From Hofstenia miamia (taxonomy: Eukaryota > Xenacoelomorpha > Acoela): DNA of 64,000 nucleotides. Of this stretch, positions 11,885 to 23,379 are shown piece after piece. The translations under genes were made by a program, and so were the position numbers. The notes under the pieces are model-generated. The model ran no database searches. It was not told where the DNA came from and saw nothing but the letters and a program-made list of their open reading frames with translations. Within the stretch, counting starts at the first letter, position 1; every line of letters begins with the position of its first letter. The stretch covers positions 1,535,167 to 1,599,166 of the forward strand of contig SCFE01000029.1 in NCBI GenBank assembly GCA_004352715.1, written 5' to 3'.

Positions 11885-12540
11885 CATTATTAATTTATAA
11901 TATCATCATTAGGGCGCATACAAGTCACTAAGATCAAAAGTCTTTTTCGGTCAAAAACATTTTGCAAAATTTGTTTAGCAATTAAAAACGAATTATGCAA
12001 TTACTTTGTATGGTTGTAAGATGAAAAAATCTAAAATAATTTGGTGGGTCGAGATTTTTTAAGGTGAAAATTAGGTTCAATTGAATATTTAAACTCATTT
12101 CATGTTCTAATGCTGTTCTTGATAAAATTTTTTACACTTCCGCAAAGACTCTTTTTTGTATAAAGCAGAAAACTTAATTTGTGATTTGTCAAACGCCCCT
12201 GATTACACGTTTTAACAAATACATAGTCAGAGTGAGTTGTTTTAATTTTATAAATAGCTCAATTTTTTGCTAACTTTTGTATCTAAAACGGTAAGTTTTC
12301 AGTTAAAAAAGTAATCGACCTAATAACTGTATACATGTTTATTTCCTAAATTGCATTTTATTGCAAGCAAAAACAAGTTTAGTGGTTGCATCTATATGTA
12401 TAACATACTCATCAATGGTCTAAGTGGTCCACATTTTTTATGCTTAAGTATAAATGCCCCAGTACTAATATATTCTTGTCCGGGAAGATGATTATTTCCA
12501 ATTCTGCCTAAATATATATATATATAATGGTTAATAAATA
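9071..12540. other. intron sequence, no recognisable gene
   Basis: First part of a 6.6-kb intron. It is AT-rich, with an (ATT)n run at 11841-11881. Small open frames at 9294-9482 and 11030-11251 are AT-driven and resemble nothing known to me. Confidence 0.5.
11841..11881. repeat. (ATT)n microsatellite
   Basis: About 13 tandem TTA/ATT units, the only long trinucleotide run I noticed. Confidence 0.9.
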
Positions 12541-12568
12541 TAATATATTTAAATATAAACGGTTAGCT

Positions 12569-12925
12569 CCTCCCAGATTGCATGCTGGATTAGCTAAATT
12601 GCATAAAGATCAAAAGATCCACACTTTAGACCAACATTATCTTCAGTTAAGTCAGACATACGATTTAAGCAAATGGTTAGATAACATTTTAAGGATCACC
12701 TCTCAAAACAATGCAATTCGCAAAATTACATTTAATNNNNNNNNNNNNNNNNNNNNNCCTCCCAGATTGCATGCTGGATTAGCTAAATTGCATAAAGATC
12801 AAAAGATCCACACTTTAGACCAACATTATCTTCAGTTAAGTCAGACATACGATTTAAGCAAATGGTTAGATAACATTTTAAGGATCACCTCTCAAAACAA
12901 TGCAATTCGCAAAATTACATTTAAT
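12569..12925 (+). repeat. 168-bp block present twice around a 21-N gap
   Basis: 12569-12736 and 12758-12925 are the same sequence base for base by eye, separated only by 21 N. This is more likely an unresolved contig overlap than a real tandem duplication. Confidence 0.85.
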
Positions 12926-14052
12926 GTTGTTGCTGAATTGAATTTTTAGAAGCATTCCAATAAAATTTACCATAAAATAGATCTCTGGAACAATTAATGA
13001 TTCAGAATTTGGACTAGAATACGTCTTTCAAGTTTATAAATGATTTACCAAAAGGTCGATTGCATGACACTATGATCATTATTAATGCAATCAATGGCAA
13101 GTATTGCAATAGACATGATAATATCAACTTTTTATTAGGAAGTTTGTTATATTTATGATGAAAGAAGAAAAAGGAAATTCAATCAATTTCTGAGGTATTG
13201 TCATAACTAATTATGATAGCAATTTTGCTTTACATAGAACACAAGTACAGGCTTAAATTGCTATTTAAATTTCTGAAACAATATAATAACATATATATGT
13301 TGAAGATTCATAAAAAATTTATCTAATTTTGAATTACCTACAAAGACTTTGGATGTAATGATTTCTACATTCCTTGAACATGGCTATCCAAGTAAAATAT
13401 TAAAAGAACTAAAATCCAAATGCTAAAATTCCTATTATTAAATAGATATAACATGCAAAATTCAAATAATTATGAGGAGGTCATACATTGAGAGTAAACA
13501 ATATATTTTTATGAAAAACATCAGTATTATAAATGGAAGATTAACATCCTCCAAATATAGGCCTGTTTTTGCATCTTTCTATACTAATGATTTAGTTAAT
13601 AAGGATTGAATCCCAGATTGCTTTGTTTCATTCATCTTCTACAAATAAAATTTTGATATCTCTAACAAGCTATGCATTGGTAAAGCTAAGCAAAATATTA
13701 ATCTAAATGGCCTTCTTGAAGCAAATATTCAACCACCGTCATTTATTGACAAAAGCAAATTTTGAAATAACCATGAAAACCACCCACAGTAAGAATAATA
13801 ATCCTTTAATTATCAAACAACAAAATAAAGAAAACATTTTAAGTAAACAATGCAGTTGGGGAGAAAAAGATAAGTTTATTTTAATATATGGAACATGTTT
13901 CTTACGGTGTGGTATATTGAAACCTTTTGTTACTGTAATTTATAAGCTGACAATAACAGCAATATAATCAAAGCATTTTCTAATTACACTTACAGAAAAC
14001 ATAAATCTCAGCAAATTATATATATATATATATATATATATCCAACGTTTGC

Positions 14053-14985
14053 GAATTTTGCAATGGATTTAATCGAAAAGACTTTTATAAACTTAAGAAA
14101 ACCACAATTCGCAAGAACACAAAGATAATGTATTTTGGAAACTACCTTTTATTAAACCTCACGAATCACGTATTAAGAAATCTATATNNNNNNNNNNNNN
14201 NNNNNNNNNNNNNNNNNNNNNNNNTATATATATATCCAACGTTTGCGAATTTTGCAATGGATTTAATCGAAAAGACTTTTATAAACTTAAGAAAACCACC
14301 AATTTATTACAAACGTTATGTTGATGATATTTTTTTGTTTGATAAAAAACGATAATCATGCATCAATGTTTCTTTCTTACATTAATTCGCAATTAAGTGA
14401 TATTCAATTTACTTGTGAACATGAAAAAGAAGATTCAATATATTTTTTAAATGTAACATTGAAGAAAACATCAATGGGACTTGAAATATCTGCTTTTAGA
14501 AAACCCACTAACACCGGATTATATATACCATTTCAATCATACTGTTATAATAAATATAAACATTCAATTCCGAAAAACTTGTTTATACGAGCTGTTTTAC
14601 TATAATCTAACTACAATGTACGTATAATGGCTTTTTATAAAATATTTGAATATCTNNNNNNNNNNNNNNNNNNNNNAAACGATAATCATGCATCAATGTT
14701 TCTTTCTTACATTAATTCGCAATTAAGTGATATTCAATTTACTTGTGAACATGAAAAAGAAGATTCAATATATTTTTTAAATGTAACATTGAAGAAAACA
14801 TCAATGGGACTTGAAATATCTGCTTTTAGAAAACCCACTAACACCGGATTATATATACCATTTCAATCATACTGTTATAATAAATATAAACATTCAATTC
14901 CGAAAAACTTGTTTATACGAGCTGTTTTACTATAATCTAACTACAATGTACGTATAATGGCTTTTTATAAAATATTTGAAAATCT
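14053..14985 (+). pseudogene. PLE reverse transcriptase fragments (YVDD palm)
   Basis: After the gap at 14188-14224 the frame gives NFAMDLIEKTFINLRK, then PPIYYKRYVDDIFLFDK. YVDD is the catalytic metal-binding motif of the PLE reverse transcriptase, which copies element RNA at the chromosome. A frameshift follows at the A-run 14344-14349. The next frame (to 14602, repeated at 14677-14932) holds HEKEDSIYFLNVTLKK and RKPTNTGLY, the PLE motif D and thumb blocks. Stop codons and frame changes mark it as dead. The upstream piece at 14036-14187 joins RT sequence directly to sequence otherwise found at 15062-15143. Confidence 0.75.
14347..14985 (+). repeat. 309-bp block present twice around a 21-N gap
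   Basis: 14347-14655 and 14677-14985 match along their length with one mismatch near the end (GAATATCT against GAAAATCT). They have the same 21-N spacing as the pair at 12.6 kb, which again suggests an overlap of two haplotype contigs. Confidence 0.85.
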
Positions 14986-15306
14986 AAGATCTAATGGGTA
15001 TCCTGAAAAATTATTGCAAAAATCATCAAAAGAAGCTCTAACATCCTCTTCATTAAAATACAATTCGCAAGAACACAAAGATAATGTATTTTGGAAACTA
15101 CCTTTTATTAAACCTCACGAATCACGTATTAAGAAATCTATATATAATTTTAAATAGAAAACTAAGGAAATCAAGAATTATACCAATTTTAAATTCGGAA
15201 AAACATCAAATTTAATTCGTAACAAAGATCTAATTCAAAAACCTTTAGTTTCATCAATTGTCAGAAGTGTGACAGCTTCTACATTGGTGAAACCAAAANA
15301 ATATAA

Positions 15307-15346
<40 letters not shown>

Positions 15347-15627
15347 CTACATATCTACATGCATAATGGGAAATGTTTAAGTTGAGTCATTGCCTTAGAC
15401 CTCCTGAAATGTGTCCATATCCAAATCTCAAAATTTCCAAATATAATTTTCACTGAGAAAATGACTAAAAAGTTGGATCAAAATGATGTGTTATGTAGAT
15501 ATGCACCTATCTGTTTACAGTTAATTATTAAAGTAGCCTTATGTTGAAAACAATTTTCTAGATAAATTATTTTCCTTTAGAATATCTTGTCCACTTGATG
15601 ACATTGTTTTTATTGGCTTTCATTTAG

Positions 15628-15720
15628 ACTACTGTGAGCCTTCTTGCATCAATGGTGAATGCATTGCTCCAAATCAATGTGAGTGTAGAAAAGGTTATGC
15701 TGGCAACACATGTAACATTG
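15628..15720 (+). CDS. receptor exon: NIM/EGF-like repeat
   Basis: The exon lies between acceptor TTTCATTTAG (ends 15627) and donor GTAATA (15721). It is 93 nt, phase 1 at both ends, the typical module format. It encodes YCEPSCINGECIAPNQCECR then KGYAGNTCNI. This fits the NIM repeat pattern CxPxC...GxCxxPxxCxCxxGY, the ligand-side repeat of Nimrod and Draper proteins. Phase 1 on both sides lets it join the exons at 9070 and 25069 with intact codons (C|AC and G|AA). Confidence 0.85.
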
Positions 15721-16106
15721 GTAATAATATTTTATACATACATTAGACAGTTAAGTTTTATTGTTGCAGGTTTTCCATACACTAAGAATATTATATTATA
15801 TACATACATATATATATTTATATATTGTTTAATTTGAAAGTGACTTTGTCAAACGCAGGAAACATATTTTCTTAAAGGTTTACAGAGAAAGTTTAGGGAA
15901 CTAAGCTGTATTTAACAAAGTTAAACACTTACGTGAAATTTATTTCACTCTTACTTAAGAGAAATGAAATTTCTCACTGAAAAAAATTTTTTAATCTTAA
16001 GTTTGACTTTAAAATGTTTAGGTTGTAACCACGTTTAACAAAGTTAAACTAAGTTGTTTTTGACCAAACTCAAACGCAGATTAGAAATAATTTTCTAAAT
16101 ACTTTG

Positions 16107-16131
16107 GGGTAATTACATTATCTGTGGAAAA
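16107..16131 (+). promoter_or_regulatory. repeated Polinton gene-boundary motif, copy 1
   Basis: GGGTAATTACATTATCTGTG followed by GAAAA, about 20-45 bp before the ATG at 16152 that would start the ATPase relic. It is preceded by AAACTCAAACGCAG, a second shared block also found before copy 4. Confidence 0.5.
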
Positions 16132-16151
16132 AATATTTTGTCCTTGTATAA

Positions 16152-16800
16152 TGAAGATTATTAATTATGATGCTCCAAAAATAAAAAATGACAAATCACT
16201 AGTAGATATTTTAGAAGACTTTAGAATCCCTATATGTTGAAAATCAAGATTTGTAAAAACTAATATATTAATGGATATGATATTAAGACCTCTTATATAT
16301 TATAATAATTTATATATTTATGCTTCAAATTTTCAACAAGAAAAACTATAAAATCTAAAGAGAATAATGGAAAGAATGTCAGATAAAGTAGGCTACAATG
16401 TTTTGGAAATATTGTCTGAAGAATTACTTAAAAATACTAATGAATACAAATGCAACGGATTTTGTCCTGCTATGAGAAGTCTCCACCAACAGAAAAATAG
16501 TAATCTTTGATGACCTTGTAAATGCTGCAGAAAAAATTCGTAAATTATTACACTGATGGTCGTCATCATAACATATCAGCAATCTATATTTCACAATCAT
16601 ATTACAATGTTCTAGAGAAAATAAGAACAAATTGTACCCACATGGTTTTATAAACTCCTGTAGATAATAATGACAAAAATTCAATTGATAAAGATTATTC
16701 TTTTTATCCACACCTCCTTGAAAGTTTGTCTACATTTGACTTTTTATTTGAAAACAAAGAAAAGAAAATTGTGCACAAAAACTTTGATGAAATATTGTAA
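16152..16800 (+). pseudogene. Polinton packaging ATPase (FtsK/HerA, A32-like) relic
   Basis: Fragments in shifting frames keep the family order. NNLYIYASNFQQEK is near 16310. KIVIFDDLVNA at about 16494-16526 is a Walker B strand with acidic end. After a frameshift TDGRHHNISAIYISQSYYN follows (about 16550-16610), the block after Walker B in these ATPases, and then IRTNCTHMVL. The enzyme packs DNA into capsids in this family. I did not find Walker A. Stops at about 16651 and elsewhere make it a pseudogene. Confidence 0.65.
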
Positions 16801-16989
16801 TTGGAATATATACACAGACAAATTTCGTCTTTTTTAAGAATTAAGAGACAATATATTCTATAATTCAAAAGATATGAGTTAAAATCCTTTTCTTAAAAGT
16901 TGATAAACTCAACCACAGAAAAATAAAACGTTTTACCTATATATAACAAATGAATTATGATAAATTTAGAAACTAGTAAATCTGGAAAA

Positions 16990-17770
16990 TGACGTCAGGA
17001 AGCAAGAAAAAAAGATTTTGCTACAAAGATGTGACCATATTAACCAACAAAATGAAGTTCAGTACAGCTTACAAGAAACTTACAAATCTATTACAGAAAC
17101 TATTTCAGATCAAACAAATAAATTTGTTGAAATGACAAACACCAAATCCAGTTACAAGATGTAATGGAGAACTGGATGCCATATAATCTTAATCAACAAC
17201 AGTTAGAAACTGAAAGCTCTCTTGATGAAAGTTCTCTTGGAGATGAGAGTTCTATTAAAAAACAAAGGTGCCAAAAATTGAAATAATTTTCAATATATAT
17301 ATTCTAGATAAATATGGCCTGACTTTACCAAAGTAACTTAAGGCAACTACACCAAAAAAGATGAAATAATTAAACAAATAAATGAAATTATAAAAGACAA
17401 TAGTAAAAATAACAAGTATAACCAAAGTAAATATTAGATTTAAAAAAATGTATGATGAGTTAAAAGTTGAATGTGATACAAAATAAACTGATAATGAAAT
17501 ATCATGTTATCTTGAAATTGGTGAACAAAAAATAAAATTGATAATAAAATAGATGAAAATAAAGCAAAACATGTTGAATTAGAGAACCATAGGTTTGAAT
17601 TTGATAAATATAGAAAATTTATTAATCTTATTAAGAATAATACTCAATTAATTGATTCAAATGAATCTAGCAACAGAACTATTAGAGGAAAAAGACTTAA
17701 GAGTAGAGATACTATACCCACAGTTAAATCTGCTAACCTTGAGATGAAAAGCAAAAAAAGAGCTTATCAC
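16990..17770 (+). pseudogene. Polinton-region relic, coiled-coil type
   Basis: Broken frames rich in Lys, Glu, Asn and Gln (for example NQQNEVQYSLQETYKSITET near 17050 and RFKKMYDELKVECDTK near 17435) suggest a long helical protein. It lies between the ATPase relic and the second copy of the boundary motif. Position and composition fit the poorly conserved middle genes of Polintons. No function can be assigned. Confidence 0.35.
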
Positions 17771-17774
17771 TAAA

Positions 17775-17799
17775 GGGTAACTCCATTACCTGTGGAAAA
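17775..17799 (+). promoter_or_regulatory. repeated Polinton gene-boundary motif, copy 2
   Basis: GGGTAACTCCATTACCTGTG then GAAAA, matching copy 1 at about 21 of 25 positions. It follows the coiled-coil relic. Confidence 0.5.
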
Positions 17800-18361
17800 G
17801 AAATTCAAGTTATCTCTTTAAAAAACAACCTTTGCATAAGCTTTATAATAAAATTAACACAAATGAAATCAGGGAAGAAGAATTTATATTACTGATAACC
17901 AAAGTAAAATTATTAACTTAAATCATAACTAATTTCATTTAGTATTAATTATCCAATAGGAGTATTTTTAATCAAATAGGTGTATTTTTAATTTCAATTT
18001 CACTAAAATTGCAGAATTCAAAAAAAGAAAGTCTTTTTTTCCTTATATAGACATGAATAAATCTAAGAAAATTTTTGAAAACTATTTAATAGTTAATTTT
18101 ATTAACCTATGGTTTACAGAGTCAATCTTAAGGGAAACAAAGTTTACCACAGGGAGTTTACCTTAAGAGTTTATTTCATTCACCAATGGTTAGCCAAAAA
18201 AAAGAAATAAACCTAAAATTATTTCAAGAGAAACTTGTAATGAACAGAAGAGAATTGAGATATAAATTTTGTTGAAATGTTTTCCAATAGTGGACTCCAG
18301 GAGTTTGGCAATATAAGGAAAAGATTTTTAAAATTATTGTGAAATTAATTTCACTTCTTAA

Positions 18362-18386
18362 GGGTAATTACATTACCTGTAGAGAA
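18362..18386 (+). promoter_or_regulatory. repeated Polinton gene-boundary motif, copy 3
   Basis: GGGTAATTACATTACCTGTA then GAGAA, shortly before the capsid relic. Confidence 0.5.
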
Positions 18387-18439
18387 ATATTTTATTTTTC
18401 CTCAAGTTTGACATTTTCAAATGTGGAAAATAGATTTTC

Positions 18440-19010
18440 CTTATAGAAATGACTGGGATCTGAAATCCAACAATTCTAGAAAGAAATGAATGTATTAGAT
18501 TTGATCTCCAGACTCCAATTGTAATTCCTGCCAAAGGTAATATTCAAAATAATATCAATTATATGTTCACAGTTGATAATTTAAATAGATATAATACCTT
18601 ATGATTGGCTTAATGCTTACATAGATGTGAAATTTAAAATAGTTAAACTTGATAATACAGGATTTGTTACAGCAGATAATGTTATGATTAGTAATGGTGT
18701 TTACTCGCTTTTTAACAGAGTATTTATGGAATACTTCTACTACAAATCTTACAAATTTTGCAAAAGTTGTTTATTTACGCAACATTCATGATTTTTCAGA
18801 ATTATATTTAAATATCACAGAAAGCAAACCTTTATACATGGATAATGATGATAAAATATAGATGAAAAGGAAGTCTATATAATTGTTTATCTCATTAAGG
18901 ATGATTGTGTTTGATTTATATAACCAAACCAATAAATCTCACAATGCTATCAATAAAATTTGATTTAGATATACTTTACAAGGTGCTATTGCAGATCTAT
19001 TTAAATTCTA
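18440..19010 (+). pseudogene. Polinton capsid protein relic (jelly-roll type)
   Basis: An early frame keeps the N-terminal pattern (RFDLQTPIVIPAKGNIQNN). After a frameshift near 18600 another gives PYDWLNAYIDVKFKIVKLDN, then VTADNVMISNGVYSLFNRVF. The spaced W-x-x-AY-x-x-V-x-FKI ... D-x-V-x-x-x-NG-x-YSLF pattern is what I know from capsid proteins of Polintons and related adintovirus-like elements. Whether it is the major or minor capsid protein I cannot decide. Later parts are shattered. Confidence 0.55.
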
Positions 19011-19121
19011 TGCATTGTGAATACAACATCAAATCAAACTACTTTAGTATTTTAGCTTGAGTTTGACTTGATTGAACTTATCAAACTCAAACACCAGTTT
19101 AGAAATTTTTATAAACTTTTA

Positions 19122-19147
19122 CAATTAATTGAATTATCTGTGGAAAA
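19122..19147 (+). promoter_or_regulatory. repeated Polinton gene-boundary motif, copy 4
   Basis: AATTGAATTATCTGTGGAAA, about 25 bp before ATG 19174. It is preceded by AAACTCAAACACCAG and TTAGAAAT, the same outer block seen before copy 1. Confidence 0.5.
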
Positions 19148-19173
19148 ATGATTTTTTCTTACTGTATATACAA

Positions 19174-19700
19174 ATGACAGAATATAAGAAGTATAACTTA
19201 AACATAACTAATGGCAAACTAAGTAAATTGAAGGAAAGTATTAAAAATTCGAGTCCCATTACATTAAGGGTTAGTAATACTAACCCAAGGTTGACAGTGT
19301 CAAACTTTAGGTTGAATTGAATTCACCCAAAGGAAGAAGGAATTTCTCTTTCATTTCTCTTAATCCAAAGACAAAATAATTAGATAGAAAAAGTAAATAA
19401 ATAAAGGTTGTGATATTAAAGTTTCTACAATACAACCTAGTGCAATGAAATAAAGTGGAGATGCTTTGGCCTCCTTACTTATGGCAGCTGCTCCATTAAT
19501 TGGAAAGTATGCAGTAGCACCATTAGTTAATGGTGAAATGGGAGCCTTAAGAAGAAATGTTGGTAATAAAGGTTTTTGATAAGTGGCTTCCTTTTGCAAC
19601 AATGCTGTGGGAATGGGCATAAATCAAGCAATCCCAAGAGAAGGTATGCTATTACATACACCTAATGGAAATGGTATGCATATAAATGCACTAAAAGGAA
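19174..19700 (+). pseudogene. Polinton small structural protein (pVI-like) relic
   Basis: The start MTEYKKYNLNITNGKLSKLK, followed by SPITLRVSNTN, is the recognisable N-terminus of a short Polinton/adintovirus-like structural protein. In adenovirus-like systems the equivalent lies inside the particle. After a stop at 19318, a hydrophobic stretch resumes at about 19460 (GDALASLLMAAAPLIGKYAV), which fits the family's amphipathic or membrane-active second half. Two stops at about 19579-19584 and frame changes show decay. Confidence 0.55.
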
Positions 19701-19739
19701 AATGAATGTGTATAAATACACCTAAAGGAAGAGAAAGCA

Positions 19740-20479
19740 TGTAAAAGATGGGTAAGTTTTAAGTGTCAAGCTCTCCTTTCAAATTTGATATTTTACAATT
19801 TATGAAGAAAATTAGAAAATGTCATACTTTTCACACTCATTTATCAATTTCATTGAATGGGCTAAATTCTATTGTGCTCTTCATAATGGCTTAACAAATT
19901 ATTCTTATTATATAAATATTTGACACTTTCACACAGTGAGGAGAACACATGCATGTACCAATTGCATTTTTGTTATAATTTCTTGTTTGTGAATTCTATC
20001 ACATTTGATAATGCTTATCAGTCATAGCTATCTACATTCATTATTTATTGTGCAAAACAAAGTTTTCTGTTTGTTATGATTTTATAACAGCATCCCAAAA
20101 ACTGTAAAAAGGATGAATAATAAAATTTTTTTATTATATTTCCATATTCATTGTCACATAGGCCAAATAGTATTTTATTTTAATTAAATTTAATTTCAAG
20201 TAGTATAAAGTGCTATTTGTATAGTATTTTGGTTTGTATGTGAAGCTCACCTTTAGACAATTTTTCCTGCTTGTATGCAATTCTCTTTGAAGTTATTGAA
20301 TGACTGCTTTTATACTACACTATCACATATGACTACTTTGCTTTTTGTTTGAATGCTTTTTATTAAACTCATGTATAGTGCTAGGATTTACTGTATCAGA
20401 AATACTATGAAATATTTCAAGAAAGATGAATGAGTTATGAGAAATAACACCAATATGAGAAAATCAATAAAGTAAAATT
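19740..20479. other. no recognisable gene
   Basis: AT-rich sequence between the Polinton structural relics and the nested LTR element. No open frame of note. Confidence 0.5.
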
Positions 20480-20658
20480 TCTGCACTATCACAGTACAGT
20501 AACAACAGAGAGAGAGGTGATACTAAAACTGACAAAACAGCCAGAATTTGTGACAACAAGCTGGAGTGATCTGAAAGCAGAAGCAATAATAAGAAAAGCT
20601 GATGAATTAGTCTACAGAGAGAGACCTGTTGTACAAATAACGCAAGCTGAGGGGGGCA
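20480..20658 (+). pseudogene. C-terminus of an LTR-element ORF ending in a polypurine tract
   Basis: The frame reads REVILKLTKQPEF, then KAEAIIRKADELVYRERPVV and QITQAEGG. The last codons run over GCTGAGGGGGGCA, a purine tract directly before TGTAGCAT at 20659. A homologous ending occurs at 50700-50851 (MIIQKADKLVHRE, KITQAEGG) with the same tract and the same LTR start. This is the geometry of an LTR retrotransposon 3' end. I cannot name the domain. Confidence 0.6.
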
Positions 20659-23194
20659 TGTAGCATAATCCAAAGATTAATGATGCTAAAGAATAATAAA
20701 AAAGAGATTAGTTGGTCAAAGAAGACTATCATTGAATTATGATTAAATTAATATTAATTGTAAATCAAAATCAATTTAAGTTTAGCATCATTAATTTTGT
20801 AAATGCAACTAAGTGAGAACATTAACCAAATAGTACTTGTTGAAATAATTTGGCAAAACAAAAGGGGCAATATTGCTTCCATTATTTTTAGCCATCTTGG
20901 CAGATGATAATTTGAAATTCAAATCAACAGGTACTTTTTGAATCAAAACCATAAATAGAGAGAAATCATTTTAGAAAGATGTTGAAGTAAATTCTTTGAT
21001 TCTTTATTTACAAAACTGTTTTATGTTAGGGTTCTCCTGGATGGTGGTTGCTGACTGCATGTTTTATATATGGTTGGTAACTCCGTTGTTTGTTTTCTGT
21101 GATCTCATAGCTGCATTTATTACTCTTTCAAGTTCAAGTATTGAGTTGGGATAACGACTTATTGTTGATTCATCTCCATTCTTTAACCTGTCACAGTTGC
21201 CATGTAGCATCCACTACCAAGTTCTAACTCACGTTGATTGATTCCTTTTGAATGTGTTTCTGTGTTAAGTGTGGGTAGGGATGTACTGTTACTAACTGCT
21301 TTGATTCATTAATACTTCTAGTTAACTTTAATTAAATGTATCATAATCAAACACTATTTAGGTGTGGACTGAATGCTGCAGTTCCCTTCAACTTGATCTT
21401 TTCCTAAGGCCTCCAGCTTACTCTGATCTCCAAAACTTCCAACAAGTGTCTGTCTTCATTATCAATGGGATGTTTCCAAACCTCAGCTCAATGAAGTAGA
21501 TTATGTGTTCCCTATCCTAACTCAGTGCAACCCTCAAGGCTGGATGTAACTGACTTAAACTCGATTTGTAATATGTAACTTGTACTTGCAACCAGGCAGT
21601 GTCACTAGCTGCTTAATAAATATTTATTTAGCCATTACCAAAAATTACTGGCTTTAATTAATTTAAATAATCAAATAGATAACTACTTGCAGCTTCCTAA
21701 CTTACATTTACTTATTGTTACATGCTCAGTCTCATTATAGGTCTATTTATAGGTCACCTATGTTGTCTAGTTAATATAAGATATAATAACCTACAATTGG
21801 TTATCCAACAATTTCTTTGATAGTTTTATTATTGCATACATGCTAATGAAAGAATCAGTAGTCAGCTAAGTGGAGAAAAACTCCTAATCATATCCCTAAC
21901 ATAGATGCAGTTTCATGGCTTGGATGAAGGACCCTCAAATTGCTCCTGATGTGTGCCTTCACCACTACTAATGCACTGACCATTTAGCTTGACATCATTT
22001 ACTAATAATCAAACCAAATTAAATCTAGGGATAAGATTTTCGAAGAATTTACTTCAACAGTTTCTCCAATTGATTTCACGCTATTTATAGTGTCTAATCC
22101 AAACGTACCTGTTGATTTTGAATTTCAAATCATCTGCCAAGATGACTGAAAAATAATGGAAGCATTATCGCCCCTTTTTGATTGCCAAAATGGTTTCAAC
22201 TGATACTATTTGGTAAATGTTGTTTCTTAGTTGCAATATACAAAATTACTGATGCTAAACATAAATTGATTCTGTTTTACAATTAACACTGTTTTTAATT
22301 GTCAGTTAATTCAATATTAATCTTCTCTGACTAATCTTTTTTTGTTTTGCAGCTCTAATTTTTTGTATTATGCTACACGTGTCCTTAGATTTAACTTGGT
22401 TTGCTTACTATTAAATCATGTCAAGCTAAATGGTAAATGCATTAGTAGTGGTGAGGGCACACATCAGGAGCAATTTGGGGGTCCTTGATCCAAGCCAGGA
22501 ACCTGCATCTAGGTTGGGGGTATGATTAGGAGTTTTTCTCTGTTTAGCTGACTATTGATTCTTTCTACAACATGTATGCAATAATTGAACTTCAGAGAAA
22601 AGGCTAGTTAGCTGATCATAGGATATTAAACATTATATTAACTAGACTATGTAGGGGAACCATAAATAAACTGATAAAGAGACCAAGTATGTATTACTGA
22701 GTAAATGTAGGTTAGGAAGCTGCAGGTAGTAATTTAATTAATTACTTCACTTATTCAAAGCCAGTATTTTTCGGTAATGGCTAAACATATGTTTATTAAG
22801 CAGCTAGTGACACTTGCCCAGTTGCAAGTATAAATTACACATTAAAAATTGAGTTTAAGTCAGTTACATCCAGCCTTGAGTGTTGCACTGAGTTAGGATA
22901 GGGAACACATAAGCTACTTTGTTGAGCTGAGATTTGGAAAGAATACATCAGCAGTGAAGAGGACTAGGTGTTGGAAGATTGGAGTTCAGAGTTGTCTGGA
23001 GGCTTTATGGAAGATCAATTGTCAAGGAAACTGCAGTCATCAACTCATACCTAAATAGTATTCAACTATATTGGAGTTTAATAAAAACTTAACTAAAATT
23101 GTTAATCAGATAATGCAGTTAATATAAGTACATCCCTACCCACACTTAACAAAAAATTACATTCAAAAGGAATTAATCAAGTGACGCTAAAGTT
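20659..23194 (+). repeat. LTR (plus strand) in two parts, split by an inverted LTR
   Basis: The LTR runs 20659-21000 (starts TGTAGCATAATCC) and resumes at 22378-23194. Together this is about 1158 bp, closely matching the 1159 bp of the inverted copy between them. Downstream is TGGTAACAGATGC, which corresponds to TGGTAG in the other two copies and may be the primer binding site. A related copy lies at 50852-51779. Confidence 0.7.
21001..22377 (-). repeat. inverted LTR with 218 bp of internal leader
   Basis: On the minus strand the LTR starts at 22377 (TGTAGCATAATAC) and reaches about 21219. Then come TGGTAGTGGATGC and about 218 bp of leader to 21001. It includes TATAAATAG (minus strand, near 22085) as a likely TATA box. 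Stretches such as 21591-21660 and 22751-22820 match as reverse complements at roughly 90% by eye. No clear target duplication flanks it. Confidence 0.7.
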
Positions 23195-23379
23195 TGGTAA
23201 CAGATGCTACATTTGTATTTTCATTATTATTCATGATATGATTCACATTTATTTTTCAATGAATTGTTTAAATGTATGGAAAAGTTTGTTATAAAATTTT
23301 TATGTAAAACTGAAGAAGAATATAATTCTGTAAAATATGGTTGCATATGGTTTTGGGAATCATTCATTAAATAATTTAG

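Larger units (their letters stand above)
12541..15297 (+). mobile_element. Penelope-like retroelement, rearranged and gap-ridden
   Basis: The plus strand carries, in order, a PLE N-terminal reverse transcriptase piece at 12569 on (PPRLHAGLAKLHKDQKIH, related to the PLE block L-P-K-I-H-K). Near 13370 is an older fragment with FLEHGYPSKILKELK. The palm motif YKRYVDDIFLFDKK lies at about 14310. Downstream are FLNVTLKK and SAFRKPTNTGLYIPF, then ENLRSNGYPEKLLQK (14990). The GIY-YIG nuclease begins at 15255 and is cut by a (TA)n array at 15310. Frameshifts occur at the A-run 14344-14349. Several blocks appear twice around short N runs. Confidence 0.8.

Noticed and set aside
16424-16711. Minus-strand 95-codon frame
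   Set aside because: It lies antisense to the Polinton ATPase relic, whose plus-strand motifs are recognisable.
20464-20673. Minus-strand Leu/Ser-rich frame looking like a signal peptide
   Set aside because: It is the antisense of the LTR-element ORF, which has a homologous copy at 50.7 kb in the plus frame.
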